Shown here: one piece after another, positions 28,732 to 37,808 of the stretch
Layout of the letters: the number at the start of each line of letters is the position of its first letter
Numbering within the stretch: the first letter of the stretch is position 1
NCBI RefSeq assembly: GCF_003971065.1
Contig: NZ_RYDV01000001.1
Coordinates: 434,001 to 498,000 of the forward strand
Source of the DNA: Candidimonas sp. SYP-B2681
Lineage (GTDB): Bacteria; Pseudomonadota; Gammaproteobacteria; Burkholderiales; Burkholderiaceae_B
Length of the DNA: 64,000 nt
Direction: 5' to 3'
Position numbers and translations under genes: made by a program
The notes under the pieces: model-generated
What the model saw: only the letters and a program-made list of their open reading frames with translations
Told to the model about the DNA's origin: nothing
The model's database searches: none

Positions 28732-29319
28732 ATGACAATACTCAAATTTTTCAAGACAGTGCTCTTATCTGCACTTGTGATTAGCACGTCTGTCTTGCCG
28801 TCAGCGACTGCCGCAGCGCAGGCAACAAGTTCGCAGGATCAGTCCGCAGCGCCGCTGGCCGTTGTCATGGAATTCCTGTCCGACACAGCCCCGGAAAAGG
28901 TCGAAGCTGCGGCCACCCGCCTCGTAGCGCCCGACGCAGTTTATGTATCGCTGAGCTTCGACAACCCGGAACTGAAGGAGATCGAGCCGTGGGCGGGGAC
29001 TGCCAAAGGCCCCGGCGCGTATAGCAGTACATTCCTTCGGGTCGCAAAATATTGGAAGATTGAGGACTTCACAATCACCGACAAGCTGGCTGCGGGCGAG
29101 GATGTCGCCATTTTCGGCAAGTTCACCTATCGTTCGGTTGAAGTGGGCCATGTCTTCACCTCGCCATTCTCGATTCACGCCAAGGTACGCGACGGCAAGA
29201 TGGTCTACCTCCAGTTTCTGGAAGATACCTACGCATCGGCGAGCTCATTCCGTCAGAGCGGATCGTGGACCGTAAAGACGACCAAGGCGACCCCAGCATT
29301 CGAGGTCGGCGTAAAGTAA
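28732..29319 (+). CDS. Secreted NTF2/SnoaL-like protein
   Basis: 195 residues with a Sec signal peptide: FFKTVLLSALVISTSVLPSA followed by Ala-rich cleavage sites near residue 28 (ATAAAQ). The mature part is an NTF2-like domain: VVMEFLSDTAPEKVEAAATR, then FTITDKLAAGEDVAIFGKFT and IHAKVRDGKMVYLQFLED. Proteins of this type are exported small-molecule-binding folds of unknown role. The gene has repeat copy C upstream, which links its control to that of the isochorismatase-like operon and the divergent hydrolase. No catalytic residues can be assigned. Confidence 0.78.
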   Translation: MTILKFFKTVLLSALVISTSVLPSATAAAQATSSQDQSAAPLAVVMEFLSDTAPEKVEAAATRLVAPDAVYVSLSFDNPELKEIEPWAGTAKGPGAYSSTFLRVAKYWKIEDFTITDKLAAGEDVAIFGKFTYRSVEVGHVFTSPFSIHAKVRDGKMVYLQFLEDTYASASSFRQSGSWTVKTTKATPAFEVGVK

Positions 29320-29385
29320 CTTCATTTCATACCTCGTGACCCCTTGAGGCATATCTTGTTCCCCAAACATCAAGAGAGATTCCCT

Positions 29386-29439
29386 ATGTCCAGCAAACTC
29401 GAATTGCTTACCCATTCACGTTTACGGAGGCTGAAATGA
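29386..29439 (+). pseudogene. 17-codon ORF resembling an isochorismatase start, overlapping GNAT
   Basis: ATG 29386 encodes MSSKLELLTHSRLRRLK and stops at TGA 29437-29439, which overlaps the ATG of the next gene. The first nine residues resemble the MINPKLELLT start of the isochorismatase-like protein. It may be a truncated gene start or may now act as a coupled leader. An AGAGAGA site precedes it. Confidence 0.45.
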
Positions 29440-29741
29440 CCGAGAAACCTGCGATTCAGATTTCATACGAGGATAAAGGCCATAAGGGCCGGTTTGTCGC
29501 TCGCATCAATGGTGTCGCCGACGAGGGCGAGCTGACTATCTCTAGGGTGTCCGATGTGCTGATCATCGCCGATGGCACGTTCGTTCCCGATACGTTTCGC
29601 GGAACCGGCACCGCATCGGCTCTCGTCCAAGCCCTGATTGCGGATGCTCGCGCCAAGGCGTACCGCATCGTGCCACTCTGTCCTTTCGTGCGGGCGCAGT
29701 CGCTCAAGCATCCAGAGTGGTCAGATGTCATTCAGAATTGA
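29436..29741 (+). CDS. GNAT N-acetyltransferase, YjdJ/COG2388 type
   Basis: 101 residues, matching the small GNAT family in which one acetyl-CoA-binding core is present: KGRFVARINGVADEGELTIS, then FVPDTFRGTGTASALVQALI (the pyrophosphate-binding loop RGTGTASAL) and VPLCPFVRAQSLKHPEWSDV at the end. The cysteine in LCPF is conserved in this group. The ATG overlaps the stop of a 17-codon upstream ORF, so translation may be coupled; an ACGGAGG site lies before it. Substrate unknown, as for the family. Confidence 0.85.
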   Translation: MTEKPAIQISYEDKGHKGRFVARINGVADEGELTISRVSDVLIIADGTFVPDTFRGTGTASALVQALIADARAKAYRIVPLCPFVRAQSLKHPEWSDVIQN

Positions 29742-29846
29742 TTCAGATGGGGCGCTCTGGATCGTGATGTTCTTCATCGCGCATTTGGGTCCCTGCCGCT
29801 ATACAAGATTCCGACCGAATCCGTTTACCGTCCGACTGGGGCCGAA

Positions 29847-31433
29847 ATGACCACCATTGATATACCCGCCCAGGCGAAGGGCCCGCTGAGCTTCCCGGTC
29901 TTTCGGGCGCTGTGGATTGCGACGATCATTTCCAACATCGGCACCTGGATGCATGATGTCGGTGCGGGATGGCTGATGACTGCGCTGTCGCCCAACCCAC
30001 TGCTGGTGGCTCTGGTGCAGGCCGCCACGACCCTGCCGATGTTCTTGCTGGCTCTGCCGGCGGGCGCGCTGGCCGACATCGTCGATCGCCGAAAGATGCT
30101 GCTGGGCGCGCAGATCCTCGGCCTTGTCGCTGCAGCGGCTCTGGCCTTCCTGACCCTTCAAGGGCTGACCACCCCGTGGGTGTTGCTTGGCGCCACCTTT
30201 GTTCTCGGCGTGGCGGCCGCACTCAGCGCGCCAGTGTTTCAGGCCATCGTCCCCGAACTCATCGACAAGGCAGGCTTACCCGATGCGGTGGCGCTCAATA
30301 GTCTGGGCGTCAACATCTCGCGCGCCATCGGCCCGGCCCTTGGTGGGGTGATCGTGGCGATGGCTGGCATTCCGGCGGTCTTCGCGCTGAACGCAGTGTC
30401 GGTGTTGGCGGTACTGATCGTGCTTGTCAGATGGAAACGCGCCACGACCGTACACAGCTTGCCGCCCGAACATTTCTTCGGCGCGCTTCGGGCCGGTTAT
30501 CGCTATGCGCGGCATTCTCCGGCGATGCGACTGGTGTTGATCCGTACCCTGGGCTTCTTCCTGTTCAGCAGCGCGCTTTGGGCGATGCTGCCGTTGGTGG
30601 GGCGCCGTGAACTGGGCCTGGATGCGGCGGGCTACGGCGCGCTTCTCGGCTGCATGGGCGCCGGTGCCATTGTCGGTGCATTGCTGTTGAAACAAATGCG
30701 TAAAAAGATAGCGTCCAACACGATCTCGATCTGGGCGACGTTGCTGTTCGCTGCCGCGACTCTCGCACTGGCGCTGGCGCCCAATGCTTGGCTGGCCGGG
30801 GCAGTGATGTTCGGTGCCGGCCTCGCCTGGATCGGCATGCTGACCTCGCTCAACGTCGCAGCGCAGATGGCCTCGCCTGGCTGGGTCAAGGCGCGGGCGC
30901 TCGCCGTCTATCTGCTTGTACTTCAAGGAGCCATGACCGGCGGCAGTATCCTGTGGGGAACTCTGGCCAGCAGCGCGGGGGTCTCCGGCGCCCTGATCAT
31001 CGCGGCCATCGGCCTGACGCTGGCGATCCTGCTGGCGCTGCGCTGGCGGCTGCCGAACGATTCCACCACCGATCTGGCGCCCTCGAACCATTGGGCCGAG
31101 CCTGTCGTCGCCATCCCGCCTGCCAATGACCGCGGCCCCGTCCTGATCGAGATCGAATACCGGGTCGCCCCGGGACAACAGGCTGCGTTCACCACCGCGC
31201 TGCGCAAGTTTCGCGCGACGCGCTATCGCGACGGCGCGATCCGCTGGGATGTCTGGGAGGACGTCGCAGAGCCCGGTCGGGTGGTCGAGGAATTCATCGT
31301 CGAAAGCTGGGTCGAGCATCAGCGCCAGCATGCGAGGGTGACCCATAGCGACGCACTGGATCAGGAACTGTTGAATGCGTTTCACATCGGCGATCAACCG
31401 CCCGTCGTCCGCCACCTGCTGCGACCACTTTAA
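29847..31433 (+). CDS. MFS exporter, MFS_3/EntS type, with C-terminal soluble domain
   Basis: 528 residues. About twelve hydrophobic segments fill residues 15-400; the pattern FPVFRALWIATIISNIGTWM and GALADIVDRRKMLL (the MFS A-motif) fit the transmembrane secretion effector family (MFS_3). The last 100 residues form a soluble alpha+beta domain with IEYRVAPGQQAAFTTALRKF and WDVWEDVAEPGRVVEEFIVE, similar to antibiotic-monooxygenase-like ferredoxin folds and known in this MFS subgroup. It would export a small molecule, but no siderophore genes are nearby. Codon use is distinctly GC-rich compared with the repeat-bearing DNA to its left. Confidence 0.85.
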   Translation: MTTIDIPAQAKGPLSFPVFRALWIATIISNIGTWMHDVGAGWLMTALSPNPLLVALVQAATTLPMFLLALPAGALADIVDRRKMLLGAQILGLVAAAALAFLTLQGLTTPWVLLGATFVLGVAAALSAPVFQAIVPELIDKAGLPDAVALNSLGVNISRAIGPALGGVIVAMAGIPAVFALNAVSVLAVLIVLVRWKRATTVHSLPPEHFFGALRAGYRYARHSPAMRLVLIRTLGFFLFSSALWAMLPLVGRRELGLDAAGYGALLGCMGAGAIVGALLLKQMRKKIASNTISIWATLLFAAATLALALAPNAWLAGAVMFGAGLAWIGMLTSLNVAAQMASPGWVKARALAVYLLVLQGAMTGGSILWGTLASSAGVSGALIIAAIGLTLAILLALRWRLPNDSTTDLAPSNHWAEPVVAIPPANDRGPVLIEIEYRVAPGQQAAFTTALRKFRATRYRDGAIRWDVWEDVAEPGRVVEEFIVESWVEHQRQHARVTHSDALDQELLNAFHIGDQPPVVRHLLRPL

Positions 31434-31458
31434 TACTGTCTGAACGAAAGAGAGCAAT

Positions 31459-31593
31459 ATGAACTGGAACCCTACGCAAAACCCCGATTGCCCGGCAGCG
31501 GGCAGGCTTGAAGGCATCGAGACGCTGATTCTGGACACTGAGGTCGCGCCGATCGTCCGGTCGGCAAGCAAGGAGGAGACACGACATGATTGA
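31459..31593 (+). pseudogene. 44-residue ORF resembling a pirin N-terminus
   Basis: The frame from ATG 31459 (with a GAGAG site) contains PAAGRLEGIETLILDT, which resembles the opening strand of pirins, and then loses similarity. It stops at TGA 31591, overlapping the ATG of the intact pirin gene at 31586 by 8 bases. It may be a truncated first pirin copy that now couples translation to the second. Confidence 0.45.
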
Positions 31594-32485
31594 AATGGTC
31601 ATTGAGCAGCGGCGTCGCGACCTCGGCGGTAGCTTTGAAGTTGGTCGCGTGCTGCCGTTCGCAAAGCAGCGCATGGTCGGGCCCTTTATCTTCTTCGACC
31701 ATATAGGACCGCTCGATCTTGCGCCAGGCCTTGATCGGAACGTTGACATCCGGCCCCATCCGCACATCGGTCTTGCAACGGTGACCTACTTGTTTGCTGG
31801 CGAGGTGATGCATCGCGACAGCCTCGGCTACGAGCAGGCGATCCGGCCACAGGAAGTGAACTGGATGACCGCGGGCCGCGGCATCACGCATAGCGAGCGG
31901 TTTGAGCGCGCACGGGTGCAGGGCGATCACCTGCACGGCATCCAGGCATGGATCGCGCTCCCGACCGAGTTGGAAGAAATTTCTCCATCCTTCTCCCATC
32001 ATTCCGGGAGCGATCTGCCGAAATGGAGCGACGCCGGCTTGAACGGACAGCTCATCGCCGGTAGCGCCTATGGCCTGACCGCGGGCACCGAAACGCATTC
32101 GCCGCTGTTCTATGCCCATCTCGACATGGAGCCAGGCGCCATCGCCGAGATTCCCGGCGGACACAAGGAGCGCGCGATCTACATTGCGACCGGTGCGGTG
32201 GAATTGGATGGTACGCGCTACGAGAGCGGCAGGATGCTGGTGCTTGGCTCGGCCGCCTCACGCGTGCGGGCCTTGGAACACTCTGCCGTGATGGCTCTTG
32301 GCGGCGAGCCCGTCGGTGAGCGGTTTATTTACTGGAACTTCGTGTCCTCCTCAAAGGACCGGCTCGCGCAGGCGGCATCCGACTGGAGGGCGGGACGGAT
32401 GAAGCTGCCGGATGCCGACAATGCAGAGTTCATACCGCTGCCGGACGAACTGCCGCCGACGGCATTCTCTGCGCGAACCACGTAG
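31586..32485 (+). CDS. Pirin-family protein
   Basis: 299 residues of the bicupin pirin family. The metal-binding N-terminal cupin is clear: RMVGPFIFFDHIGPL, RPHPHIGLATVTYLF (two His), EVMHRDSLG (His) and the Glu of GITHSERFE. The C-terminal pirin domain includes LYAHL-like FYAHLDMEPGA and IYIATGAVELDG. Some pirins are quercetinases, others transcription cofactors. The ATG 31586 has a strong AGGAGGA site and overlaps the 44-residue ORF before it. SDR, RidA and other redox genes follow in the same direction, as in many pirin-containing clusters. Confidence 0.9.
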   Translation: MIEMVIEQRRRDLGGSFEVGRVLPFAKQRMVGPFIFFDHIGPLDLAPGLDRNVDIRPHPHIGLATVTYLFAGEVMHRDSLGYEQAIRPQEVNWMTAGRGITHSERFERARVQGDHLHGIQAWIALPTELEEISPSFSHHSGSDLPKWSDAGLNGQLIAGSAYGLTAGTETHSPLFYAHLDMEPGAIAEIPGGHKERAIYIATGAVELDGTRYESGRMLVLGSAASRVRALEHSAVMALGGEPVGERFIYWNFVSSSKDRLAQAASDWRAGRMKLPDADNAEFIPLPDELPPTAFSARTT

Positions 32486-32526
32486 GTATCTGACTCTAAC
32501 TAAAACACTGTAGAAAGGAAGAATAT

Positions 32527-33267
32527 ATGATCGATTTAAATGGGAAGCGCGCATTGGTAACCGGGGGATCGCGGGGCATTGGAGCCGCGATCGCGCTGGC
32601 ACTGGCAGAGCACGGGGCCGACGTCGCATTCACTTATCAGCACTCAGCCGAGAAAGCTGAAGCGGTCCTGCGGTCAATCGAGAAAACAGGGCGTCGCGTG
32701 GTTGCCATCCAAGCTGACAGCGCCGATCCGGAGGCTATCTCGCGCTCCGTGAGCGAAGCCGTGTCGACGTTCGGCGGACTGGATATTCTCGTCAACAGCG
32801 CAGCGATTGGCCACACCGGAATGATCGCGGACATTGACGTGCACGACTATCAGGCCGTGATGGACGTCAATGTGCGAGCCCCAGTGCTGTTTGCGAAAGC
32901 AGTTATTCCCCATCTTGCGAGAGGGGGATGCATCATCACGATCGGTTCGGCCCTGGGGGAGCGGGTCCCGTTCCCGGGTATAACAACTTATGCGATGTCT
33001 AAGGCGGCACTTACCTCCTTCACCCGCGGCCTTTCGCGCGAACTCGGCCCGGTCGGCATCACCGTAAACCTTGTGCAACCCGGTGCGACCAATACCGATG
33101 CAAATCCAGCGGATGGCGAGGCTGCCGATTTCCAGCGAAGCCTGACGTCGTTGGGACGCTACGCCGAGCCACACGAAATCGCGAACGCCGTGGTCTTTCT
33201 TGCTAGTCCCGCCGCGAGCGTGATCACGGGCGCCACTCTGACCGTCGACGGGGGCGCACTCGCCTGA
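32527..33267 (+). CDS. Short-chain dehydrogenase/reductase
   Basis: 246 residues, a classical SDR. The nucleotide motif is TGGSRGIGAAIA (residues about 12-23), NSA replaces NNAG in ILVNSAAIG, the catalytic Ser is in TIGSALGERV and the Tyr-Lys pair is in TYAMSKAALTSF. C-terminal VFLASPAASVITGATLTVDG is typical of the FabG-like group. It uses NAD(P) to oxidise or reduce an unknown carbonyl compound. It lies 41 bases after the pirin gene, with an AAAGGAAG site before ATG 32527, and 83 bases before RidA, so probably in one operon. Confidence 0.9.
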   Translation: MIDLNGKRALVTGGSRGIGAAIALALAEHGADVAFTYQHSAEKAEAVLRSIEKTGRRVVAIQADSADPEAISRSVSEAVSTFGGLDILVNSAAIGHTGMIADIDVHDYQAVMDVNVRAPVLFAKAVIPHLARGGCIITIGSALGERVPFPGITTYAMSKAALTSFTRGLSRELGPVGITVNLVQPGATNTDANPADGEAADFQRSLTSLGRYAEPHEIANAVVFLASPAASVITGATLTVDGGALA

Positions 33268-33350
33268 GCGAACGCGATGTTCGCCCGAAGGCCAATCGCC
33301 TTCTCCAGCCTGCATTGAGCACGGCTTGGTTTATATCTTGGAGAAACATA

Positions 33351-33752
33351 ATGGAAAAACCCGAGTTCATCGTCACACCCGGGTTTGGTGAGACGTTCCG
33401 CCAAACCCTGCATTTCTCGACCGCTGTCAAGATCGGGAATCGGGTGGAGACATCCGGTCAGGGCGGTTGGAACGATGACCTGCACATCCCCGAGGCGATC
33501 GAGGAAGAGATTGCCGCCGCCTTCCGTAATATCGAACTCATTCTGGCGAAGGCCGGGGCGACCTGGGATCACGTTATTCACGTCAACACATACCATGTCG
33601 GCGGCTTTCCGCCAATCGTCAACGACACGATCGTCAAGCTGTACCGCCAGTACATGCCCAACCACGCACCGATCTGGACGCAGTTGGGGGTTGATGCATT
33701 GGGCCTGCCGACGATGCGCTTCGAGATTCGCGTCACCGCAATCATTCATTGA
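33351..33752 (+). CDS. RidA/YjgF-family protein
   Basis: 133 residues of the RidA (YjgF/YER057c/UK114) fold. The start ATG 33351 has a TTGGAGA site; an upstream ATG at 33315 gives an unlikely extension. RidA-type positions include VETSGQGGWNDDL, AFRNIELILAKAGATWDHVI, HVNTYHVGGF and a C-terminal MRFEIRVTAI, where the canonical R-x-x-x-E pattern ends in FEIRVTAII. Classical RidA hydrolyses enamines and imines, protecting PLP enzymes; members in catabolic clusters act on other reactive carbonyl intermediates. Here it follows an SDR. A second RidA-type gene lies at 44930. Confidence 0.88.
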   Translation: MEKPEFIVTPGFGETFRQTLHFSTAVKIGNRVETSGQGGWNDDLHIPEAIEEEIAAAFRNIELILAKAGATWDHVIHVNTYHVGGFPPIVNDTIVKLYRQYMPNHAPIWTQLGVDALGLPTMRFEIRVTAIIH

Positions 33753-33819
33753 ACACCTACACGACAGCGGCTGAATTGGATGCAGTCGTTCAGTCAGGCT
33801 TTTACAGGAAACTTGATAT

Positions 33820-34836
33820 ATGACTCAACTGATTTCAGATCCTATTCTACTGATGGGCGGCACGGGCGCTATCGGACGCTTAACCGCCCGCGCGCTGCGC
33901 ACCGTTTACCCCGATGTGCCTTTGCTGATCGGCGGGCGCGAGCTGGTCAAAAGCCGCCAAGTGGCTAGCGAAATCGGGCAGGCAGAAGGTGTAGTCATCG
34001 ACCCGCGTGACGATGATCTTGGTCTCGGTGATCGTCGGGTAGGGGCTGTGGCAGTCTTTTACGCTGACGAACGGTTGGCCGGCCTGCGTTTTGCGCAAGG
34101 TCGTCGGGTGCCGCATCTCAGCATTTCTTCGGGGGTTTATGAAATCGCCCCCGAAGTCGCGACCTATATGCATTCGCCCAGCGCTGCGGCAATCGTGCTG
34201 GGCTATGAGTGGCTGGTCGGTGCTACAACCGTCGCCTCGCTCGCGTGCGCCAAAGCTTTTGCACAGCTCCACGAAATAACGATCGGTGCTCTTGTTGATG
34301 AGCAGGATGGCGGCGGACCCGCTGTCGCCGAGGATTTTGAACGGCTGAGCCAGATGATGCCGGCGGCTCTTACTCGTCGTGATGGCAGCTATATCTGGCG
34401 CAGCAAGGATGATACCAAAGCTGAATTCCGTGCGATCAATGGCACTAAGGTAGAAGGAGCTGGCTTCTCGTCTATAGATGTTGTTGGTCTAGCGGTAGCG
34501 ACCGGGTCGCCGAATGTGCAATTTAACATTGCGACGGGTGTCAGTTCGTCCCGTCGTCGTGGCGGATCCAAATCGACAGAAATTATCATCGAACTGGCGG
34601 GCGAGGACCATGACGGCCGTCCGCTTCGCACTCGCCATGCAGTCTTTCATCCTGACGGCGCGGCCCACTTGACCGCACTGGGCGTTAGCATGATCATCGA
34701 GCGACTGGTCGGGCTAGATGGCAGTGCGCCAACCCCGGCAGGGTTGTATTTTCCTTTCCAGGTTTTCGATCACGCCACTTATCTTTCCCGGTTGCAGGCG
34801 GAAGGCGGCAGTATCGTTCCGCTGGACGTCGAGTGA
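33820..34836 (+). CDS. Saccharopine-dehydrogenase-like NAD(P)-binding protein
   Basis: 338 residues. The Rossmann nucleotide motif is LLMGGTGAIGRLTARAL at residues about 10-26, followed by LLIGGRELVKSRQVA and VVIDPRDDD, as in saccharopine-dehydrogenase-like proteins of the catalytic and C-terminal type. The remainder (IIIELAGEDHDGRPLRTRHAV and a C-terminal LPFQVFDH-like FPFQVFDHATYL) matches uncharacterised members. It would oxidise or reduce an amino- or hydroxy-acid, but the substrate is unknown. It ends 3 bases before the prolyl oligopeptidase remnant and may be co-transcribed with the SDR-RidA set. Confidence 0.7.
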   Translation: MTQLISDPILLMGGTGAIGRLTARALRTVYPDVPLLIGGRELVKSRQVASEIGQAEGVVIDPRDDDLGLGDRRVGAVAVFYADERLAGLRFAQGRRVPHLSISSGVYEIAPEVATYMHSPSAAAIVLGYEWLVGATTVASLACAKAFAQLHEITIGALVDEQDGGGPAVAEDFERLSQMMPAALTRRDGSYIWRSKDDTKAEFRAINGTKVEGAGFSSIDVVGLAVATGSPNVQFNIATGVSSSRRRGGSKSTEIIIELAGEDHDGRPLRTRHAVFHPDGAAHLTALGVSMIIERLVGLDGSAPTPAGLYFPFQVFDHATYLSRLQAEGGSIVPLDVE

Positions 34837-34839
34837 CGC

Positions 34840-36588
34840 ATGCGCCGCCAACAAATTGAACGAGAAAGCCCAACAATTTATCCACAAACAGCTCAGGTAG
34901 ATGCTGCCGACGAACATTTCGGCCAGAAAGTCGCTGATCCCTTTCGCTGGTTAGAGAACGATATTCGCGGCGACCCGGCTATCTCCGCGTGGGTAGATGC
35001 GAAAAATAGCATATCCGCTCCCTATCCGGCCGGGCTCCAAGGGCGGGATGTCTTTCGAGAACGCCTTGCGGCCCTTTTCGATCACGAGCGTCTCACGGCG
35101 CCGGAAAAGGTCGCCGAGTACCTGGCGCCGGTTCTCGGGCACGCGATCTATTTCCACAGGCATGGAACGGAGCAGTCCGAAGACCGGCTCGTTCATGCAC
35201 CTGAGGCGGATTTACCGATGATTCATACGGCGGACCTCACTGCAGACGGACGATACGCGGTGATCTATTCAACGGCTCTCACGGGGGGCAACGGGCTGGC
35301 GGTAGCCGATCTGAGCACTTCCAACTGGCCTATTTGGACCGAGATCGATACTTTCGACCATACTTGGCTCGTTGCCGGAAATATCGGCACAAAGTTTTTT
35401 CTGTCCACGCAGAAGGGCGCAGAGCGCGGCAGGATCGTGACGACAGACGTCGCCGATTGCGAAGCCATGTTCGTTGAACTCATCGCTGAGCGCTAGGACA
35501 AAGTGCTTAAGTTCGGTACGCTCGTGGGTAACTGCCTGATCGTTTCTTATATGCACGACGCGAAGACAGAGGTGGAGCGCTATAGGATAGACGGAACGCC
35601 CGATGGCATCGTCGAGTTGCCCGGCGTCGGTAGCGCCGGCGACTTCGATGGTCGTCCGGGCGATGATGAGGCCTTCTTCGTCTTCACCGGCCACGATGCG
35701 CCCACCCGCATCTACCGCTACGACGTCGCGACCAATTCAAAAACAGCCTGGGCGGAACCGAAGGTGGCGATCGACCTTAGCAATATCTTGGTAGAGCAGC
35801 ACATCTACGCGTCAAAGGATGGCACACAGGTGCCGATTTTCGTCGTCCGTCGCGCCGATGTGACGGCGCCCGCACCGACTATGCTCACGGCCTATGGGGG
35901 ATTCGGCATTGCCATGGTCCCCTTCTATTCGCCGGTTGCAATGGCGTGGGTCGAGCAAGGTGGAATCTACGCTATTGCGAACATCCGGGGTGCGGGCGAG
36001 TATGGAGAAGCCTGGCACGATGCTGGGCGAGGGCGAAAGAAGCAGAACTCGTTCGATGATTTCATCGCTGCTGGGGAGTTCTTGAAGCGAGAAGGCATTA
36101 CATCGCAGGAGTGGCTAGCCATTCACGGCGAGTCGAACGGCGGCCTGCTGATCGGAGTCGTCGTTAATCAACGGCCCGACCTGTTTGCGGTAGCCATTCC
36201 AAGTGTCGGCGTCTTCGACATGCTTCGGTTCGAGCGCTTCACGGGAGGGCGGTTTTGGACACAAGAGTTTGGCCGTCCGGATGTCGAGGCGGATTTCCAC
36301 AACCTTTTCGCCTACTCGCCGCTGCACAATATCCGGTCCGGAACGACCTATCCGGCCATCCTTGTAACCACGGCCGACACTGACGATCGCGTCGTCCCCG
36401 CCCATTCATTCAAGTACGTTGCGACGCTCCAGGCGTCCGACCTCGGCGTTCGTCCACAGCTATTGCGCGTCGAGATCCGTGCTGGTCACGGCGCCGGCAA
36501 GCCGACGGACAAAGCGATAGAGGAGGTCGCGGATATGTGGGCGTTTGCTGCGCATTGGACCGGCCTGAATGTTGGTAATGCCGAGTGA
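34840..36588 (+). pseudogene. Prolyl oligopeptidase family gene interrupted by in-frame TAG
   Basis: One reading frame runs from ATG 34840 to TGA 36588, broken only by TAG at 35494-35496; the next codons continue the family without a frame change. The N-terminal part has QKVADPFRWLENDIRG and an S9A propeller start; the C-terminal part has the full peptidase domain with LTAYGGFG, IHGESNGGLLIG (catalytic Ser432 of the joined frame), TTADTDDRVVP (Asp) and IRAGHGAGK (His). About 583 codons is short for the family (near 700). By comparison with what I know of S9A enzymes, about 100 residues of propeller are missing after RLVHAPEAD. So it is probably a decayed gene; read-through or separate expression of the C-terminal half is possible but doubtful. 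Confidence 0.8.
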
Positions 36589-37750
36589 TATCCGCAACTT
36601 CTTTCCCGTGAAAAACGGTCTCATGAACCCGAGCCTGTACCTAGCTGCAACCGGGTTTGCTCTGATCGCGGTCTGCTACGGTTTTGCCCGCTTCGCCTTC
36701 GGACTGTTTCTGCCGCAGATTGATGCTGAGCTGACCTTATCTTCAACCCTGAGCGGGTTCATCGCCGGAGGGGCCTTTCTGGGCTACTGCATCGCAATTG
36801 CCCTATCGGCCTATCTGACTGAACGGATCGGTGCCCGCTTTGTTGCCATCGGTGCCGCTATGGTCGCGGCGGTGGGCATGGCGGGTATCGCCATCGCACC
36901 CTCTGCACCCTGGCTTGCCGGCGCGGTAATGCTGGCCGGATCAAGCACGGGATTGGCCTCGCCACCCATGGCTGCTGCTGTGGCCGTCTCAGTCCAGCCG
37001 GACCGGCAGAGCGCCATCAACACGGTCATTAATGCCGGGACAGGTGCGGGCGTGGTGTTTTCGGGGCCGGTCGCACTGATGTTGGGAGATCAATGGCGCT
37101 TTGCTTTCGCCGGTTTCGCCGTGGCCGCTGTTGGTCTGGCAGTAGTCGCAGCGTTCAGCATACCGGCGAACACTACGAGCGCAACGAAAAGTGCCGAGGG
37201 TATGCCATCACTTAGCGGTGTGCTTTGGCGCCTGATTTCTGCGTCATTCCTGATGGGCTCTGCCAGTACTGCGATCTGGTCCTTTGGGGCGCAGCTTGTC
37301 ACCCTTCGGCTCAACTGGAGCAGCGCCGGAGCGGGGCTTCTCTGGATCGCCATCGGAGCGGCCGGTATCGCGGGCGCTGCCGCGGGGGCTCTAATCGCGC
37401 GGTTCGGAATTGACCGGGTGCATCGGATCTTTTTGACGACAATGGCGGCAGGTATCCTTATGGTCGGCGTTGGTGGCACCACAGCCGCCCTGACACTCTC
37501 TGGCGGTATTTTTTTTGGTGCGGCCTACATCATGCTCACCGGTGTCTATTTGGTGTGGGGAGTCTCGGCACTGCCCGAGCGACCCGCCACGGGCCTGATG
37601 ATCGGCTTTCTGACTATCGCGATCGGTCAGACTGCGGGCGCCCCGGTCTTCGGACTGCTGATGGACCGGTTGACGGCCAATTACGCCGTGGCCATTTTCG
37701 CGTGTCTTGCCATCACGGCCGGGTTCGCACGGGCTAAAAGTCCGAACTGA
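36569..37750 (+). CDS. MFS transporter, YbfB/YjiJ family
   Basis: About 393 residues with some twelve hydrophobic segments. The first helix carries CYGFARFAFGLFLPQI, the equivalent of the GxGRFxxxPxLP motif of the YbfB/YjiJ group, and AAYIMLTGVYLVWGVSALP lies near the end. Starts at 36569, 36578 or 36623 (MNPSLYLAATG) are all possible; the last fits the family best, but the earlier starts overlap the oligopeptidase stop as in coupled genes. Substrate unknown. It is not closely similar to the MFS at 15687. It is the last intact gene before the LysR remnant. Confidence 0.85.
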   Translation: MLVMPSDIRNFFPVKNGLMNPSLYLAATGFALIAVCYGFARFAFGLFLPQIDAELTLSSTLSGFIAGGAFLGYCIAIALSAYLTERIGARFVAIGAAMVAAVGMAGIAIAPSAPWLAGAVMLAGSSTGLASPPMAAAVAVSVQPDRQSAINTVINAGTGAGVVFSGPVALMLGDQWRFAFAGFAVAAVGLAVVAAFSIPANTTSATKSAEGMPSLSGVLWRLISASFLMGSASTAIWSFGAQLVTLRLNWSSAGAGLLWIAIGAAGIAGAAAGALIARFGIDRVHRIFLTTMAAGILMVGVGGTTAALTLSGGIFFGAAYIMLTGVYLVWGVSALPERPATGLMIGFLTIAIGQTAGAPVFGLLMDRLTANYAVAIFACLAITAGFARAKSPN

Positions 37751-37808
37751 AAATTGCCTATGGCGTATCCATAAAGAACAGGAGAGTTTCATGCGCGCGA
37801 TGCCCGCG

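Noticed and set aside
31140-31433. Novel fusion of a soluble domain to an MFS transporter
   Set aside because: The C-terminal domain is part of the known architecture of MFS_3-type transporters.
30276-31571. 431-residue minus-strand frame
   Set aside because: Antisense shadow of the GC-rich MFS gene; composition (Arg, Gln, Asp rich) is not protein-like and has no family.
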